Source: Terasakiispira papahanaumokuakeensis
GTDB lineage: Bacteria > Pseudomonadota > Gammaproteobacteria > Pseudomonadales > Halomonadaceae
Direction of reading: 5' to 3'
Assembly: GCF_001709345.1 (NCBI RefSeq)
Contig: NZ_MDTQ01000001.1
Span: forward strand, 3,539,499 to 3,603,498
Length of the DNA: 64,000 nucleotides
The first letter of the stretch is position 1. Every line of letters begins with the position of its first letter. The position numbers and the translations under genes were made by a program. The notes under the pieces are model-generated. The model was not told where the DNA came from and did not search any database. It worked only from the letters and a program-made list of their open reading frames with translations. This document shows, piece after piece, positions 45,988 to 55,040 of this stretch.

Positions 45988-46004
45988 ACAATGGATCAAC
46001 GTAA
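45971..46004 (+). repeat. 17-bp tandem duplication across a stop codon
   Basis: The unit 'acaatggatcaacgtga' occurs at 45971-45987 and again, with one change, at 45988-46004. The first copy contains the TGA stop of the glycosyltransferase. A GC-rich hairpin (GGCCCGT/ACGGGCC, 46013-46030) follows and lies between this gene and convergent hldD. Confidence 0.85.
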
Positions 46005-46041
46005 ACCCGGCGGGCCCGTCAGCACGGGCCGGTAATCACGA

Positions 46042-46986
46042 TTAGAGATTCAACCAAGCCATATACTCGCGTACGCCCTCAGCCACAGTTTTAAACTCAT
46101 GGTCATAACCCGCTTGTCGCAAGGCGCTAATATCCGCGCGCGTGTAACTCTGATAACGGCCTTTGAGATGCTCAGGGAAATCAATATATTCAATATCCCC
46201 CTGACCATGAAAACGAATCACGGCTTCAGCAATCGCTTTAAAGGGTTCTGCGCGCCCAGTGCCTAGGTTAAAAATGCCCGAAACATTATTGCGCCAAGCC
46301 CACAAGTTAACATCGACAACATCACCGACATAAACGAAGTCGCGGGATTGCATCCCAGCTTCATAACCTTCCCAGGCCCCAAACAGTTTAGGGTTTTCAC
46401 CTGCCCCCACCTGTTGATTATGATGGAACGCCACACTGGCCATTTTGCCTTTATGCTGCTCCCGAGGCCCATACACATTGAAATAGCGAAAACCGACTAT
46501 TTGGCTACGGACTGCTTTTTCCGCCCACAAACGACGCACATACTGATCAAATAACAGCTTTGAATAACCATAAACATTGAGTGGTTTTTCATGCTCAGGT
46601 GACTCGAGAAACACCTCACTGCCACCATAGACCGCCGCCGAAGAGGCATAAAGAAAAGGCACCTGCTGGCGGAGACAATAATGCAGCAACGTTTTCGAAT
46701 ACTCGAAGTTGTTGCGCATCATGTAGCGGCCATCCCACTCAGTGGTATCAGAGCAAGCCCCTTCATGAAACAACGCCGAGATCCCTTCATGGAAGCGGCC
46801 ATGCCGAACCTGCTCAAGAAAGTCGTCTTTATCGATATAATCAGCCAACTCACAGTCTGCGATATTGGCAAACTTGGTGCCATCGGACAGGTCATCGACC
46901 ACAACAATATTGCGCTCTCCCTGCCGGTTAAGCGTTTTCACGATATTACTGCCGATAAACCCGGCGCCACCTGTCACCACGATCAT
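46042..46986 (-). CDS. hldD: ADP-L-glycero-D-manno-heptose 6-epimerase
   Basis: HldD epimerises ADP-D-glycero- to ADP-L-glycero-D-manno-heptose, the last step of donor synthesis for the LPS core. The 314-residue SDR-type protein has the NADP motif '[19 protein letters not shown]', '[13 protein letters not shown]', '[20 protein letters not shown]', the Y-x3-K in '[15 protein letters not shown]' and '[21 protein letters not shown]'. I take the ATG at 46986 with AGGAG nine bases upstream; 35 upstream codons are open but not conserved. Confidence 0.96.
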   Translation of the reverse strand: MIVVTGGAGFIGSNIVKTLNRQGERNIVVVDDLSDGTKFANIADCELADYIDKDDFLEQVRHGRFHEGISALFHEGACSDTTEWDGRYMMRNNFEYSKTLLHYCLRQQVPFLYASSAAVYGGSEVFLESPEHEKPLNVYGYSKLLFDQYVRRLWAEKAVRSQIVGFRYFNVYGPREQHKGKMASVAFHHNQQVGAGENPKLFGAWEGYEAGMQSRDFVYVGDVVDVNLWAWRNNVSGIFNLGTGRAEPFKAIAEAVIRFHGQGDIEYIDFPEHLKGRYQSYTRADISALRQAGYDHEFKTVAEGVREYMAWLNL

Positions 46987-47178
46987 GGCCATTACTCCTG
47001 AAGTCGAATCTCGCCTCATTCTAGCGTAAAGCCAGTGCTTGCTCCTACCGTATCTGACAACAGGCCAAAACCCATGTTGACTCATAAACATGGCAAGGCT
47101 CTGTATTCCCTACCCCCCCAGCGGTTATACTTGGCGGTTTGCAATGGCACACCGAACAGAGCAAGGGTGACTTTCGTC

Positions 47179-48138
47179 ATGACTCAGTCGACGCCGGATG
47201 TTTCGACATTCCAAGGGCTAATCTTAGCCCTGCAACAATATTGGGCAGAACAGGGCTGCGTAGTCCTGCAACCCCTAGATATGGAAGTGGGTGCGGGGAC
47301 GTTCCATACCGCGACTTTCCTCCGCGCCATCGGGCCTGAAACCTGGAACAGCGCCTACGTACAGCCGTCCCGCCGGCCCACCGACGGACGTTATGGGGAA
47401 AACCCCAACCGCCTGCAACATTATTATCAGTTTCAGGTGGTCATGAAGCCATCACCTGCGGATATCCAGGAACGCTACCTGGGATCATTGAAAACCATGG
47501 GACTTGATCCTTTGATTCATGATATCCGTTTTGTCGAAGATAACTGGGAATCGCCCACACTCGGCGCCTGGGGCTTGGGTTGGGAAGTCTGGCTCAACGG
47601 CATGGAAGTAACTCAGTTCACCTACTTCCAGCAGGCAGGCGGCATTGAGTGTTATCCCGTCACTGGCGAGATAACCTACGGGCTTGAGCGTATCGCCATG
47701 TACCTGCAGGATGTGGATAGCGTCTATGACTTAGTCTGGACCCGCGACCCGCAGGGTAACATCGTGACTTATGGCGATGTCTTCTTACAGAATGAACGTG
47801 AACAATCGGCCTACAACTTTGAACATGCCGATGTTCCCTTCCTGTTCACGCTGTTCGACCACTGCGAAACAGAGTGTCAGAAACTGCTGGATGTCAAACT
47901 CCCGTTACCGGCTTATGAACAGGTATTGAAGGCCTCCCATACCTTCAACTTACTGGATGCCCGTCACGCGATCTCTGTCACCGAACGTCAACGCTATATC
48001 CTGCGTGTTCGGACTATGGCCCGCGGCGTCGCTCAGGCCTATTACGATGCCCGTAAAGCCCTCGGCTTCCCATTAGCCCCTGAATCACTGCGCCAGGAGT
48101 TCCTGGCCGATCAAGAGACGGAACAGGAGCGCAACTGA
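47179..48138 (+). CDS. glyQ: Glycyl-tRNA synthetase alpha subunit
   Basis: The 319-residue alpha subunit of the bacterial alpha2-beta2 glycyl-tRNA synthetase carries the class II catalytic site: '[45 protein letters not shown]', '[34 protein letters not shown]', '[21 protein letters not shown]' and '[20 protein letters not shown]'. I take ATG 47179; 48 further upstream codons are open but unlike the family. The stop TGA shares its A with the ATG of glyS. Confidence 0.97.
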   Translation: MTQSTPDVSTFQGLILALQQYWAEQGCVVLQPLDMEVGAGTFHTATFLRAIGPETWNSAYVQPSRRPTDGRYGENPNRLQHYYQFQVVMKPSPADIQERYLGSLKTMGLDPLIHDIRFVEDNWESPTLGAWGLGWEVWLNGMEVTQFTYFQQAGGIECYPVTGEITYGLERIAMYLQDVDSVYDLVWTRDPQGNIVTYGDVFLQNEREQSAYNFEHADVPFLFTLFDHCETECQKLLDVKLPLPAYEQVLKASHTFNLLDARHAISVTERQRYILRVRTMARGVAQAYYDARKALGFPLAPESLRQEFLADQETEQERN

Positions 48139-50207
48139 TGTCTGCACAGGATTTTCTCGTCGAATTGGGCTGTGAAGAACTGCCACCGACCGCGCTCATG
48201 AAACTGGCCAATGCCTTTGCCAAGGGCTTGGCTGATGCGTTGGATAAAGCGGAAATTCCACACGGCGAGGTCAAAGCGCTGGCCACGCCTCGACGTTTAG
48301 CGGTCAGTATCGCCGCACTGGCCGACAAGCAACCTGACCGAGAAGTCGAGCGCCGAGGCCCAGCACTGCAAGCAGCTTTTGATGGCGACGGCAACCCAAC
48401 GAAAGCGGCTGAAGGCTTTGCACGCTCTTGCGGCGTCACAGTCGATCAGTTGAGCCAGTTGGAAACCGATAAAGGCACTTGGCTGGCGTTTAATACCACA
48501 GAACAAGGTATTGAAACCGCATCGCTACTGCCGGAAATGATCGATAAAGCACTGCATGCATTGCCGGTACCGAAGCGGATGCGCTGGGGTGCCTCACGGG
48601 TTGAGTTTTCTCGCCCAGTGCATTGGTTAGTGATGCTGCACGGTGACCAAGTCATCCCGGCTGATATTCTGGGGCTCAGTGCGGGTCGAACGACTCGAGG
48701 CCACCGTTTCCACGCCAATCACACCATTGAGCTGGCCCATGCCAACGACTATATCGCGGCTTTGCAAGAAGCCTGCGTGATGGTCGAACCCGCAGCGCGT
48801 CGCGAATCCATTCGTGATCAAGTCAAAGTCGAAGCGGCTAAGGTAGGCGCCACTGCCGTGATCGATGAAGACTTACTAGAAGAAGTGAACGGATTGGTTG
48901 AATGGCCCGTCGCCTTGATGGGGACTTTTGAAGAACGCTTCCTTGAAGTGCCAGCGGAATGCTTGATCTCCTCAATGAAGGCCAACCAGAAGTATTTCCA
49001 TTTGGTCGACAACGAAGGGCGGCTCCTCCCCCGCTTTATTACCGTCTCTAATATTGCCAGCCGTGACCCACAACAAGTCATTGCCGGTAATGAGAAAGTC
49101 ATTCGCCCACGCTTAGCGGATGCGGCCTTCTTCTTTGAAACCGATCGTAAAACACCACTGATTGATCGTGCCCAGTCGCTGGAAAGCGTTGTGTTTCAGC
49201 AGCAATTGGGCACCTTGGCCGATAAATCACGTCGCATCGGTGAACTGGCGGCTCATATCGCGCGCCAGCTCAACAGTGATGAAGAGGCTGCCCGTCGTGC
49301 AGCCACCTTGTGTAAGTGCGACCTCGTCACCGAGATGGTACTGGAGTTCCCTGAGCTGCAAGGCATCATGGGCGAACACTACGCCCGTCACGATGGTGAA
49401 GCCGAAGCAGTCGCCCAGGCCCTGAATGAACAGTACATGCCACGCCATGCCGGGGATGAACTGCCACAGACGCCGACAGGGATTGCCATCGCTCTGGCGG
49501 ATCGCCTGGACACCCTAACCGGTATCTTTGGGATCGGTCAGCGCCCGACGGGTGTGAAAGATCCTTTCGCCCTACGCCGTGCCACGCTCGGTGTCCTCAA
49601 TATCATGGTCCACCAGAAACTGGACCTGGATCTGCATGAACTGCTGACATTATCCGCTCAGCAACATGCCGATCTTCCTCAGCGTGATGGACTGGTCGAG
49701 ACCGTCTTGGAATATATGCTGGATCGTTTCCGGGCTTGGTATCAGGCCGAAGGGCTCGACACCACCCTGTTCCTTGCGGTCCGGGCACGGAACGTCACCC
49801 GCCCATTAGATTTCGATCGCCGCGTTCATGCGGTGGCCGCCTTTACTCAGTTGCCTGAAGCGGCTGCCCTGGCTGCCGCCAATAAACGCGTCTCGAATAT
49901 TTTGGCGAAGTTAGACGGCCCGACACCCAGCACCGTCGATAAAACACTGCTGAGCGACCCGGCGGAAATCCAACTGGCGACAGCTATTGAAGCACGTCAG
50001 GCTGAAGTCGCACCCTTATTTGCAGCGGGCGAATATGCTCAGGCACTCAATGCGCTGGCGAGCCTGCGCCCGGCTGTCGACGACTTCTTTGAAGCGGTCA
50101 TGGTCATGGCGGATGACCCTAAAGTGCGGGATAACCGCTTAGCCTTACTCGCGTCACTCCAAGCGCTCTTCTTAGGTGTCGCGGATATCGCCTTACTGCA
50201 GCAGTGA
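48138..50207 (+). CDS. glyS: Glycyl-tRNA synthetase beta subunit
   Basis: The 689-residue beta subunit binds tRNA-Gly and completes the heterotetramer. It begins 'DFLVELGCEELPPTALMKLANAFAKGL' and includes 'ATPRRLAVSIAALADKQPDREVERRGP', 'PKRMRWGASRVEFSRPVHWLVML', 'ECLISSMKANQKYFHLVDNEGRLLPRFITVSNIAS' and a C-terminal anticodon-binding domain with 'FDRRVHAVAAFTQLPEAAALAAANKRVSNIL'. Length matches E. coli. It overlaps glyQ by one base (TGATG), so the subunits are translationally coupled. Confidence 0.97.
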   Translation: MSAQDFLVELGCEELPPTALMKLANAFAKGLADALDKAEIPHGEVKALATPRRLAVSIAALADKQPDREVERRGPALQAAFDGDGNPTKAAEGFARSCGVTVDQLSQLETDKGTWLAFNTTEQGIETASLLPEMIDKALHALPVPKRMRWGASRVEFSRPVHWLVMLHGDQVIPADILGLSAGRTTRGHRFHANHTIELAHANDYIAALQEACVMVEPAARRESIRDQVKVEAAKVGATAVIDEDLLEEVNGLVEWPVALMGTFEERFLEVPAECLISSMKANQKYFHLVDNEGRLLPRFITVSNIASRDPQQVIAGNEKVIRPRLADAAFFFETDRKTPLIDRAQSLESVVFQQQLGTLADKSRRIGELAAHIARQLNSDEEAARRAATLCKCDLVTEMVLEFPELQGIMGEHYARHDGEAEAVAQALNEQYMPRHAGDELPQTPTGIAIALADRLDTLTGIFGIGQRPTGVKDPFALRRATLGVLNIMVHQKLDLDLHELLTLSAQQHADLPQRDGLVETVLEYMLDRFRAWYQAEGLDTTLFLAVRARNVTRPLDFDRRVHAVAAFTQLPEAAALAAANKRVSNILAKLDGPTPSTVDKTLLSDPAEIQLATAIEARQAEVAPLFAAGEYAQALNALASLRPAVDDFFEAVMVMADDPKVRDNRLALLASLQALFLGVADIALLQQ

Positions 50208-50547
50208 GCACGGGTCATAGTGATCACGGTAATGAGTGAGCACGGCAACCGCTCACTGAGGCTGAGAGAAAAAACATCACAGTCGGTATAAATTAGACTA
50301 TAGTATAACCTAGCTACTTTATATTAGACTTCAAGATTACGGCAGGAGGCTTTAAAGCCCCTGCCGTTTTTTAACATGAGATGATTGAATCTCATGAGAT
50401 TGTTGAACATGGTCGTGTTTCACATCACCATTTTGAACAGACTTATTGAATCAATATTTTAATCGACGGCTTTAAACACATTGCTTTAACATATTGGGAT
50501 ACCCCCGATATCACGCACCCACATCCACTTGCTTGCGTATCGCCCCT
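50208..50547. other. glyS-gmhB intergenic region
   Basis: The 340-bp gap contains the glyS terminator at 50339 and, before it, an AT-rich stretch ('agactatagtataacctagctactttatattagac' is split by several TAxxxT motifs) without a gene. The part from 50375 to 50547 must hold the gmhB promoter, but no clear boxes are seen. Confidence 0.4.
50339..50372 (+). terminator. Rho-independent terminator of glyS
   Basis: A long GC-rich stem (ACGGCAGG-GGCTTT / AAAGCC-CCTGCCGT, with one bulge) ends in six Ts. It lies about 130 bp after the glyS stop. Confidence 0.92.
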
Positions 50548-51132
50548 ATGCCTGACTTGGACCCCCACCGAAAACTACTTATTCTTGACCGGGATGGTGT
50601 CATTAACCAAGACTCGGATGTCTTCGTCAAATCTGCCGATGAGTGGATTCCGATCCCAGGCAGTATCGATGCCTTGGCTCGTTTATCTCAGGCGGGTTGG
50701 ACCTTAGCCATTGCCACCAATCAATCAGGTCTGGCTCGGGGCAAATTCTCGTCCGCCGACCTCACGGCCATGCACGATAAAATGATCCACTTGGTTGAAC
50801 AAGCCGGTGGCCACATTGATCACATTGCTTTCTGTCCTCACGGTCCGGATGATCATTGTGATTGCCGTAAACCATTACCTGGCCTGCTGGAACAAATTCG
50901 TACGGGCTTGTCATTGGATGACTTGGAAGGCGCCATCATGGTGGGTGATGCCTTAAGAGACTTGCAAGCCGGTCAAGCCATGGGCTGCCAAGCCGTATTA
51001 GTCCGCACGGGGAAAGGGGAAAAGACCCTCGCTGCGGGTGAAGGGCTGACTCAAGTGGCTGTTGTCGATGACCTGGCCAGTCTCGCCAACCTCCTGTTGG
51101 CACCTGCCACGCCACAAGCCTTGAGAGCATAG
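50548..51132 (+). CDS. gmhB: D-glycero-beta-D-manno-heptose 1,7-bisphosphate 7-phosphatase
   Basis: GmhB removes the 7-phosphate from heptose bisphosphate between the two HldE reactions. The 194-residue HAD-superfamily protein has the nucleophile motif 'LLILDRDGVINQDSD', motif II in 'LAIATNQSGLARGKF', the GmhB zinc loop 'CPHGPDDHCDCRKPLPGLL' and 'IMVGDALRDLQAGQAMGCQAVLVRTG'. I take ATG 50548. It follows glyQS as in Pseudomonas near oriC, and its pathway partners hldE and hldD lie 4-10 kb to the left. Confidence 0.95.
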   Translation: MPDLDPHRKLLILDRDGVINQDSDVFVKSADEWIPIPGSIDALARLSQAGWTLAIATNQSGLARGKFSSADLTAMHDKMIHLVEQAGGHIDHIAFCPHGPDDHCDCRKPLPGLLEQIRTGLSLDDLEGAIMVGDALRDLQAGQAMGCQAVLVRTGKGEKTLAAGEGLTQVAVVDDLASLANLLLAPATPQALRA

Positions 51133-51173
51133 CATCATGACGGTTGTGGACATGCATGATAGCGCTCATCTCA

Positions 51174-51189
51174 AGTTCCACGTGGAACC
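51174..51189. promoter_or_regulatory. parS: parS-like site 1
   Basis: AGTTCCACGTGGAACC contains the perfect 14-bp palindrome GTTCCACGTGGAAC, the core of the bacterial chromosomal parS bound by ParB, with one or two outer bases off. It lies in the gap after gmhB. Two perfect 16-mers follow at 54965 and 59680. Confidence 0.82.
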
Positions 51190-51228
51190 CCATCATGTCC
51201 TCATCACAACCGATGCTATCTGCTGATC

Positions 51229-51262
51229 AAAAACGCCCGCCTTTGTTGCGGGCGTTTTTATA
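51229..51262 (+). terminator. Rho-independent terminator after gmhB
   Basis: AAAACGCCCGC and GCGGGCGTTTTT form a perfect stem with a CTTTGTT loop and T-run, about 100 bp after gmhB. The first parS-like site lies between the gene and this hairpin. Confidence 0.93.
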
Positions 51263-51358
51263 AGGCGACTTAATCTGTCTTAAGCAAACTGATCATCAGC
51301 ATAATGATTTGGCCCTGATGCATCGCTGATCACCGAAGGAGTGAAAAGAACCTCTACC

Positions 51359-53560
51359 ATGGCCTCTATTCGCCTTATGCATACACTGCGCCGTCTTTGG
51401 ACGCTGGATAAATTCGCCTATAGCCTCCGAACCTTTATTGGCCTCTCCGGCGTCATGATCTGGTCCTGGGCAACCCATAACTTAGATCAGTTGATTCCCC
51501 TGTTTCTTGGCGTACTCGCCAGTGGCCTCGCCGAAACGGATGACAACTGGCAACATCGAGCCTTAGCCCTATTTGTCACACTGATTTGCTTCGCGGGGGC
51601 CTCGTTATCCGTTGAGCTGGCGTTCCATCACCCCTGGATCTTTGCCCCCGGATTAGGCGTTATCAGTTTCTCGATCATTATGCTCGGTGCGATCGGACAG
51701 CGTTACGCCACCATCAGCTTTGCCACCTTAATTCTTTCGATCTATACCATGATCAATATTGAGCAGCATGGTGGCACCGAAGGCACCAGTATCTTTCATG
51801 GCCCGATATTACTGGTGATTGGGGCGAGCTGGTATGGGCTACTGTCCATTCTATGGCATGCTCTGTTTACACATCAGCCTGTCCGTCAACATTTGGCCAT
51901 TCTGATGAAAGCGCTAGGCCAATATCTCAAAATCAAGGCCTCACTCTTTGAGCCCGTACATGGTGTCGACCGAGAAGAAAGGCGCCTGAAATTGGCCCAA
52001 CAAAACGGCATGGTGGTCAATGCCTTAAACGCGGCCAAGGAGACACTCTTCTCGCGTTTAAATACCCACCAAAATAGCCAGCGATTGGATCGTTATCTCA
52101 GGCTATATTTCATTGCTCAAGACATTCATGAACGCGCCAGTTCAACCCATCATAACTATGGTGCCCTGGCCCGAGCTTTCTTTCACAGTGATGTTTTATT
52201 TCGCTGTCAGTGGTTGCTCTATCAGCAAGGAGAAGCCTGCCGACAGCTGAGCAAAGCACTATTACTACGGCTTCCTTTCGACCATAGCAAAAGCGAACAG
52301 GCGCTCAAAGACCTACGCGCGTCTATTCAGTATCTTGAAGGTCATCAACCGGAACCCGAGGATAAAGAACAGCAACGACTGATGCGTTCGCTGAACTCAC
52401 TCGAGATCAATCTGACCGCATTGGAACGGCAATTGGCACTGGCGGACAATCCAGCGGTGGCCCCGAAGCAGGATGATCGAAAATTATTAGATCGTTCCCC
52501 TAGCGGTTTGAAAGATGCCTGGCGTCGTATTCGCAGTCACCTAAGGCTCTCCTCCCCCATCTTCCGCCATGCCATTCGTTTATCCTTGGCATTAATGGCC
52601 GGCTACGGCCTACTCAAGCTGATCCACCCCACTCAAGGCTATTGGATCATGCTGACGACACTATTTGTCTGTCGGCCTAATTTCGGCACCACTTATAAAT
52701 ATTTTCGTCAACGCATCATCGGCACCATCATTGGCCTTGTCAGTGGCTGGGCGTTAATCAGCCTATTCCCTTGGGCCATGGCCCAGGCCGTCATTGCCGT
52801 ATTAGCTGGCGTTCTCTTTTTTGCGACCCGATCCAGTCGTTACATCACGGCCACCGCTTCGATTACATTAATGGTGCTGGCTTGCTTCAATCAGGTCGGT
52901 AATGGATTCGGCCTCATCTGGCCAAGAATGTTTGATACGTTACTGGGTGCACTGATTGCGGCCATGGCTGCGATTTTCATTCTGCCCGATTGGCAACGAC
53001 GACGGCTAGATAGAGATGCGCTCACGGTCATCAACAATAGCCGCGATTATCTCAAGGCGATCAAACATCAATACCAACAAGGGAAGCAAGACGATCTGTC
53101 CTATCGCCTGGCACGACGTAATGCGCATAATGCCGATGCCGCTTTTTCAACTCACCTCAATACCGTACTGCAGGAACCTCGCCAATACCGTCAAGATGCG
53201 GATAAGGGATTAAATCTACTGGTCATTACACACAGTATTCTGGGGCATCTCTCCACATTAGGTGCCCATCGTCGTAATGCTGATGATGTGCACAGCAGCT
53301 CAGATCTGGACGACGCTTTCGAGCAGGTGATCACCTATCTGGGTCAAATGAGCGAGGCGCTGGATCAAAAACAGTGGCTTGCACCTTTAAACCCATCTCC
53401 CATGGAGTGGGCAGAGCGGTTGGAATCACAAGCTGAAGCCCCAAATGATGAACAACGTTTGGCTCACCTACAACTGGCCTTATTATGTCGTCAAATGGAG
53501 CCCATGCGAGAGGCCGTGATGGCGCTGGCTCGACTCAAACCCCCTCAGAACAAACCCTGA
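51359..53560 (+). CDS. FUSC-family inner-membrane protein (YccS/YhfK type)
   Basis: The roughly 733-residue protein has two blocks of transmembrane helices (about 20-150 and 405-530) separated by a long cytoplasmic region, the layout of YccS/YhfK within the fusaric-acid-resistance-like superfamily. The first block has 'FAYSLRTFIGLSGVMIWSWATHNLDQLIPLFLGVLASGLAETDDNW'; the second begins 'FRHAIRLSLALMAGYGLLKLIHPTQGYWIMLTTLFVCRPNFGTTYKYFRQRIIGTIIG', a conserved family block. E. coli YccS is 717 residues. Transport role is inferred; substrate unknown. The ATG 51359 has a weak ribosome site; GTG 51341 is an alternative. It is coupled to the next gene by TGATG. Confidence 0.88.
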   Translation: MASIRLMHTLRRLWTLDKFAYSLRTFIGLSGVMIWSWATHNLDQLIPLFLGVLASGLAETDDNWQHRALALFVTLICFAGASLSVELAFHHPWIFAPGLGVISFSIIMLGAIGQRYATISFATLILSIYTMINIEQHGGTEGTSIFHGPILLVIGASWYGLLSILWHALFTHQPVRQHLAILMKALGQYLKIKASLFEPVHGVDREERRLKLAQQNGMVVNALNAAKETLFSRLNTHQNSQRLDRYLRLYFIAQDIHERASSTHHNYGALARAFFHSDVLFRCQWLLYQQGEACRQLSKALLLRLPFDHSKSEQALKDLRASIQYLEGHQPEPEDKEQQRLMRSLNSLEINLTALERQLALADNPAVAPKQDDRKLLDRSPSGLKDAWRRIRSHLRLSSPIFRHAIRLSLALMAGYGLLKLIHPTQGYWIMLTTLFVCRPNFGTTYKYFRQRIIGTIIGLVSGWALISLFPWAMAQAVIAVLAGVLFFATRSSRYITATASITLMVLACFNQVGNGFGLIWPRMFDTLLGALIAAMAAIFILPDWQRRRLDRDALTVINNSRDYLKAIKHQYQQGKQDDLSYRLARRNAHNADAAFSTHLNTVLQEPRQYRQDADKGLNLLVITHSILGHLSTLGAHRRNADDVHSSSDLDDAFEQVITYLGQMSEALDQKQWLAPLNPSPMEWAERLESQAEAPNDEQRLAHLQLALLCRQMEPMREAVMALARLKPPQNKP

Positions 53561-54861
53561 TGGATTCAATTCACCCTCACCCTAATGAAAATTTGCAAAG
53601 ACTCATGAATAAACAAGAAGCCCTTTGGGGAACAGTACTATTACTGAGCACACTCGTATTGGGGGGGATGTTTTTAGACTCCCCACTATTCTTCCGACTC
53701 TTAATTGGTCTTGGCTTAGGCTATGCCTTGTCACGGGCCGCACTAGGGTTTGCCGGCAGCGTCAACCGTGCTTTCCGGGCCGGTTCTACGCGCTTGATGC
53801 GCACCCTAATGATCATGTTCTGCTTAACCGCCCTCACCAGTACGGCCTTCTTGTATCAACAAGATCCCACCCGCATGAATTTATGGATCAACCCCATCAA
53901 CATCGGATTGATTGTGGGCGGGCTAATGTTTGGCTTTGGCATGTCTATCGCCAGTTGCTGTGCTTCAGGTGTTTTAACCTACTTCTCCAGCAATCTCACC
54001 CGACCCGCCCTCACATTACTATTCTTTGGGATGGGAGTTTTTCTAGGCTTTCCCCTGCAAGCACAACAATCATGGATACGGGACAGCTGGATTTCGACCC
54101 CGACTTACGAAGGCCATGGTGTCTTTATGCCTGATTTATTTGCAGGCGATCCATTAAATGGCTATCTCGGCGCCATGCTTTTAACGCTTTGTCTAGCGGC
54201 ACTGGTCAGCTGGCTAGCCCTACGTTATGAACGTTATCGTCGAGATCGTGGTACTTATATCGGCATCGCCTCAGAACAAGAACAGCTGAGTGCCCCCTCA
54301 AGCGATCTGGCTCAACACCGTTTATTCAGCCAAGAGACCTATGAAACTCTCTTTGTGAAACGCTGGTCTCCGGTGACGGGCGCAGCGGTGATCGCTATTT
54401 TGTTCACACTGTTAATGGGTGTGACAGGTGCGGGATGGGGCGCATCCTCTCCATTTGGCTTTTGGTTTGGGCGTTTACTGATTGCATTAAGCCTCATGGA
54501 CCCTGCTCAAGTCGCTGCCTTTACCCATCGGCCAGAGCAAGTCTTCACTATGCCGTTTTTTAATCACCCCGTGAATGTGCAAAATATCGGCATTATGTTG
54601 GGAGCAATGATCGCGCTGTTGCTGGCGGGACGTTTCTGGTCCGGCCTTTCAAGGCTCAGGTTAAGCGGTCGTGAAGCGCTGCTCTTGATGGTGGCCGGGC
54701 TCTCGATGGGGTTAGGTACTCGATTGGCCAATGGCTGCAACGTTGGGGCACTCTTTACCCCAATTGCCAACTTCTCACTTTCCGGCTGGATTTTTCTCGT
54801 CGTCATGGTGCTGGGTGGCATTCTGGGAAATCAGCTACAGCACAAGCTACAAAATGCTTAA
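53560..54861 (+). CDS. YeeE/YedE-type (sulfur transport) membrane protein
   Basis: The 433-residue protein is highly hydrophobic with about ten helices and an internal duplication: each half has a Cys-bearing re-entrant motif, 'FGFGMSIASCCASGVLTYFSSNL' and 'MGLGTRLANGCNVGALFTPIANFSLSGWIF'. That is the pattern of YeeE/YedE (DUF395) proteins, of which one imports thiosulfate. The usual TusA-like partner (YeeD) is not next door. Its ATG overlaps the FUSC stop by one base, so the two are translated together. ATG 53605 (M16) is an alternative start. A strong terminator follows. Confidence 0.85.
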   Translation: MDSIHPHPNENLQRLMNKQEALWGTVLLLSTLVLGGMFLDSPLFFRLLIGLGLGYALSRAALGFAGSVNRAFRAGSTRLMRTLMIMFCLTALTSTAFLYQQDPTRMNLWINPINIGLIVGGLMFGFGMSIASCCASGVLTYFSSNLTRPALTLLFFGMGVFLGFPLQAQQSWIRDSWISTPTYEGHGVFMPDLFAGDPLNGYLGAMLLTLCLAALVSWLALRYERYRRDRGTYIGIASEQEQLSAPSSDLAQHRLFSQETYETLFVKRWSPVTGAAVIAILFTLLMGVTGAGWGASSPFGFWFGRLLIALSLMDPAQVAAFTHRPEQVFTMPFFNHPVNVQNIGIMLGAMIALLLAGRFWSGLSRLRLSGREALLLMVAGLSMGLGTRLANGCNVGALFTPIANFSLSGWIFLVVMVLGGILGNQLQHKLQNA

Positions 54862-54915
54862 CGACAAAACCATCTGATGCCAAAACACCGGACAAGTCTC
54901 TTCGTGGATTAAACA

Positions 54916-54946
54916 AAAAATGCCCCGCTCAGTGCGGGGCATTTTT
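54916..54946. terminator. Rho-independent terminator after the YeeE-type gene
   Basis: A perfect 13-bp stem AAAAATGCCCCGC/GCGGGGCATTTTT with a TCAGT loop has A- and T-tracts on both sides, so it can end both this gene and convergent adiC. Confidence 0.93.
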
Positions 54947-54964
54947 ATCGTACAGGGATCTCAG

Positions 54965-54980
54965 TGTTCCACGTGGAACA
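54965..54980. promoter_or_regulatory. parS: parS site 2
   Basis: TGTTCCACGTGGAACA is a perfect 16-bp palindrome identical to the Pseudomonas chromosomal parS consensus. It lies in the gap between the convergent YeeE-type gene and adiC, immediately after a terminator. Confidence 0.92.
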
Positions 54981-55040
54981 TTAAAATGAACATCAGGATC
55001 GTTCTTTATTCTCGTCTAGAGCAATCCTCACCAACTAAGT

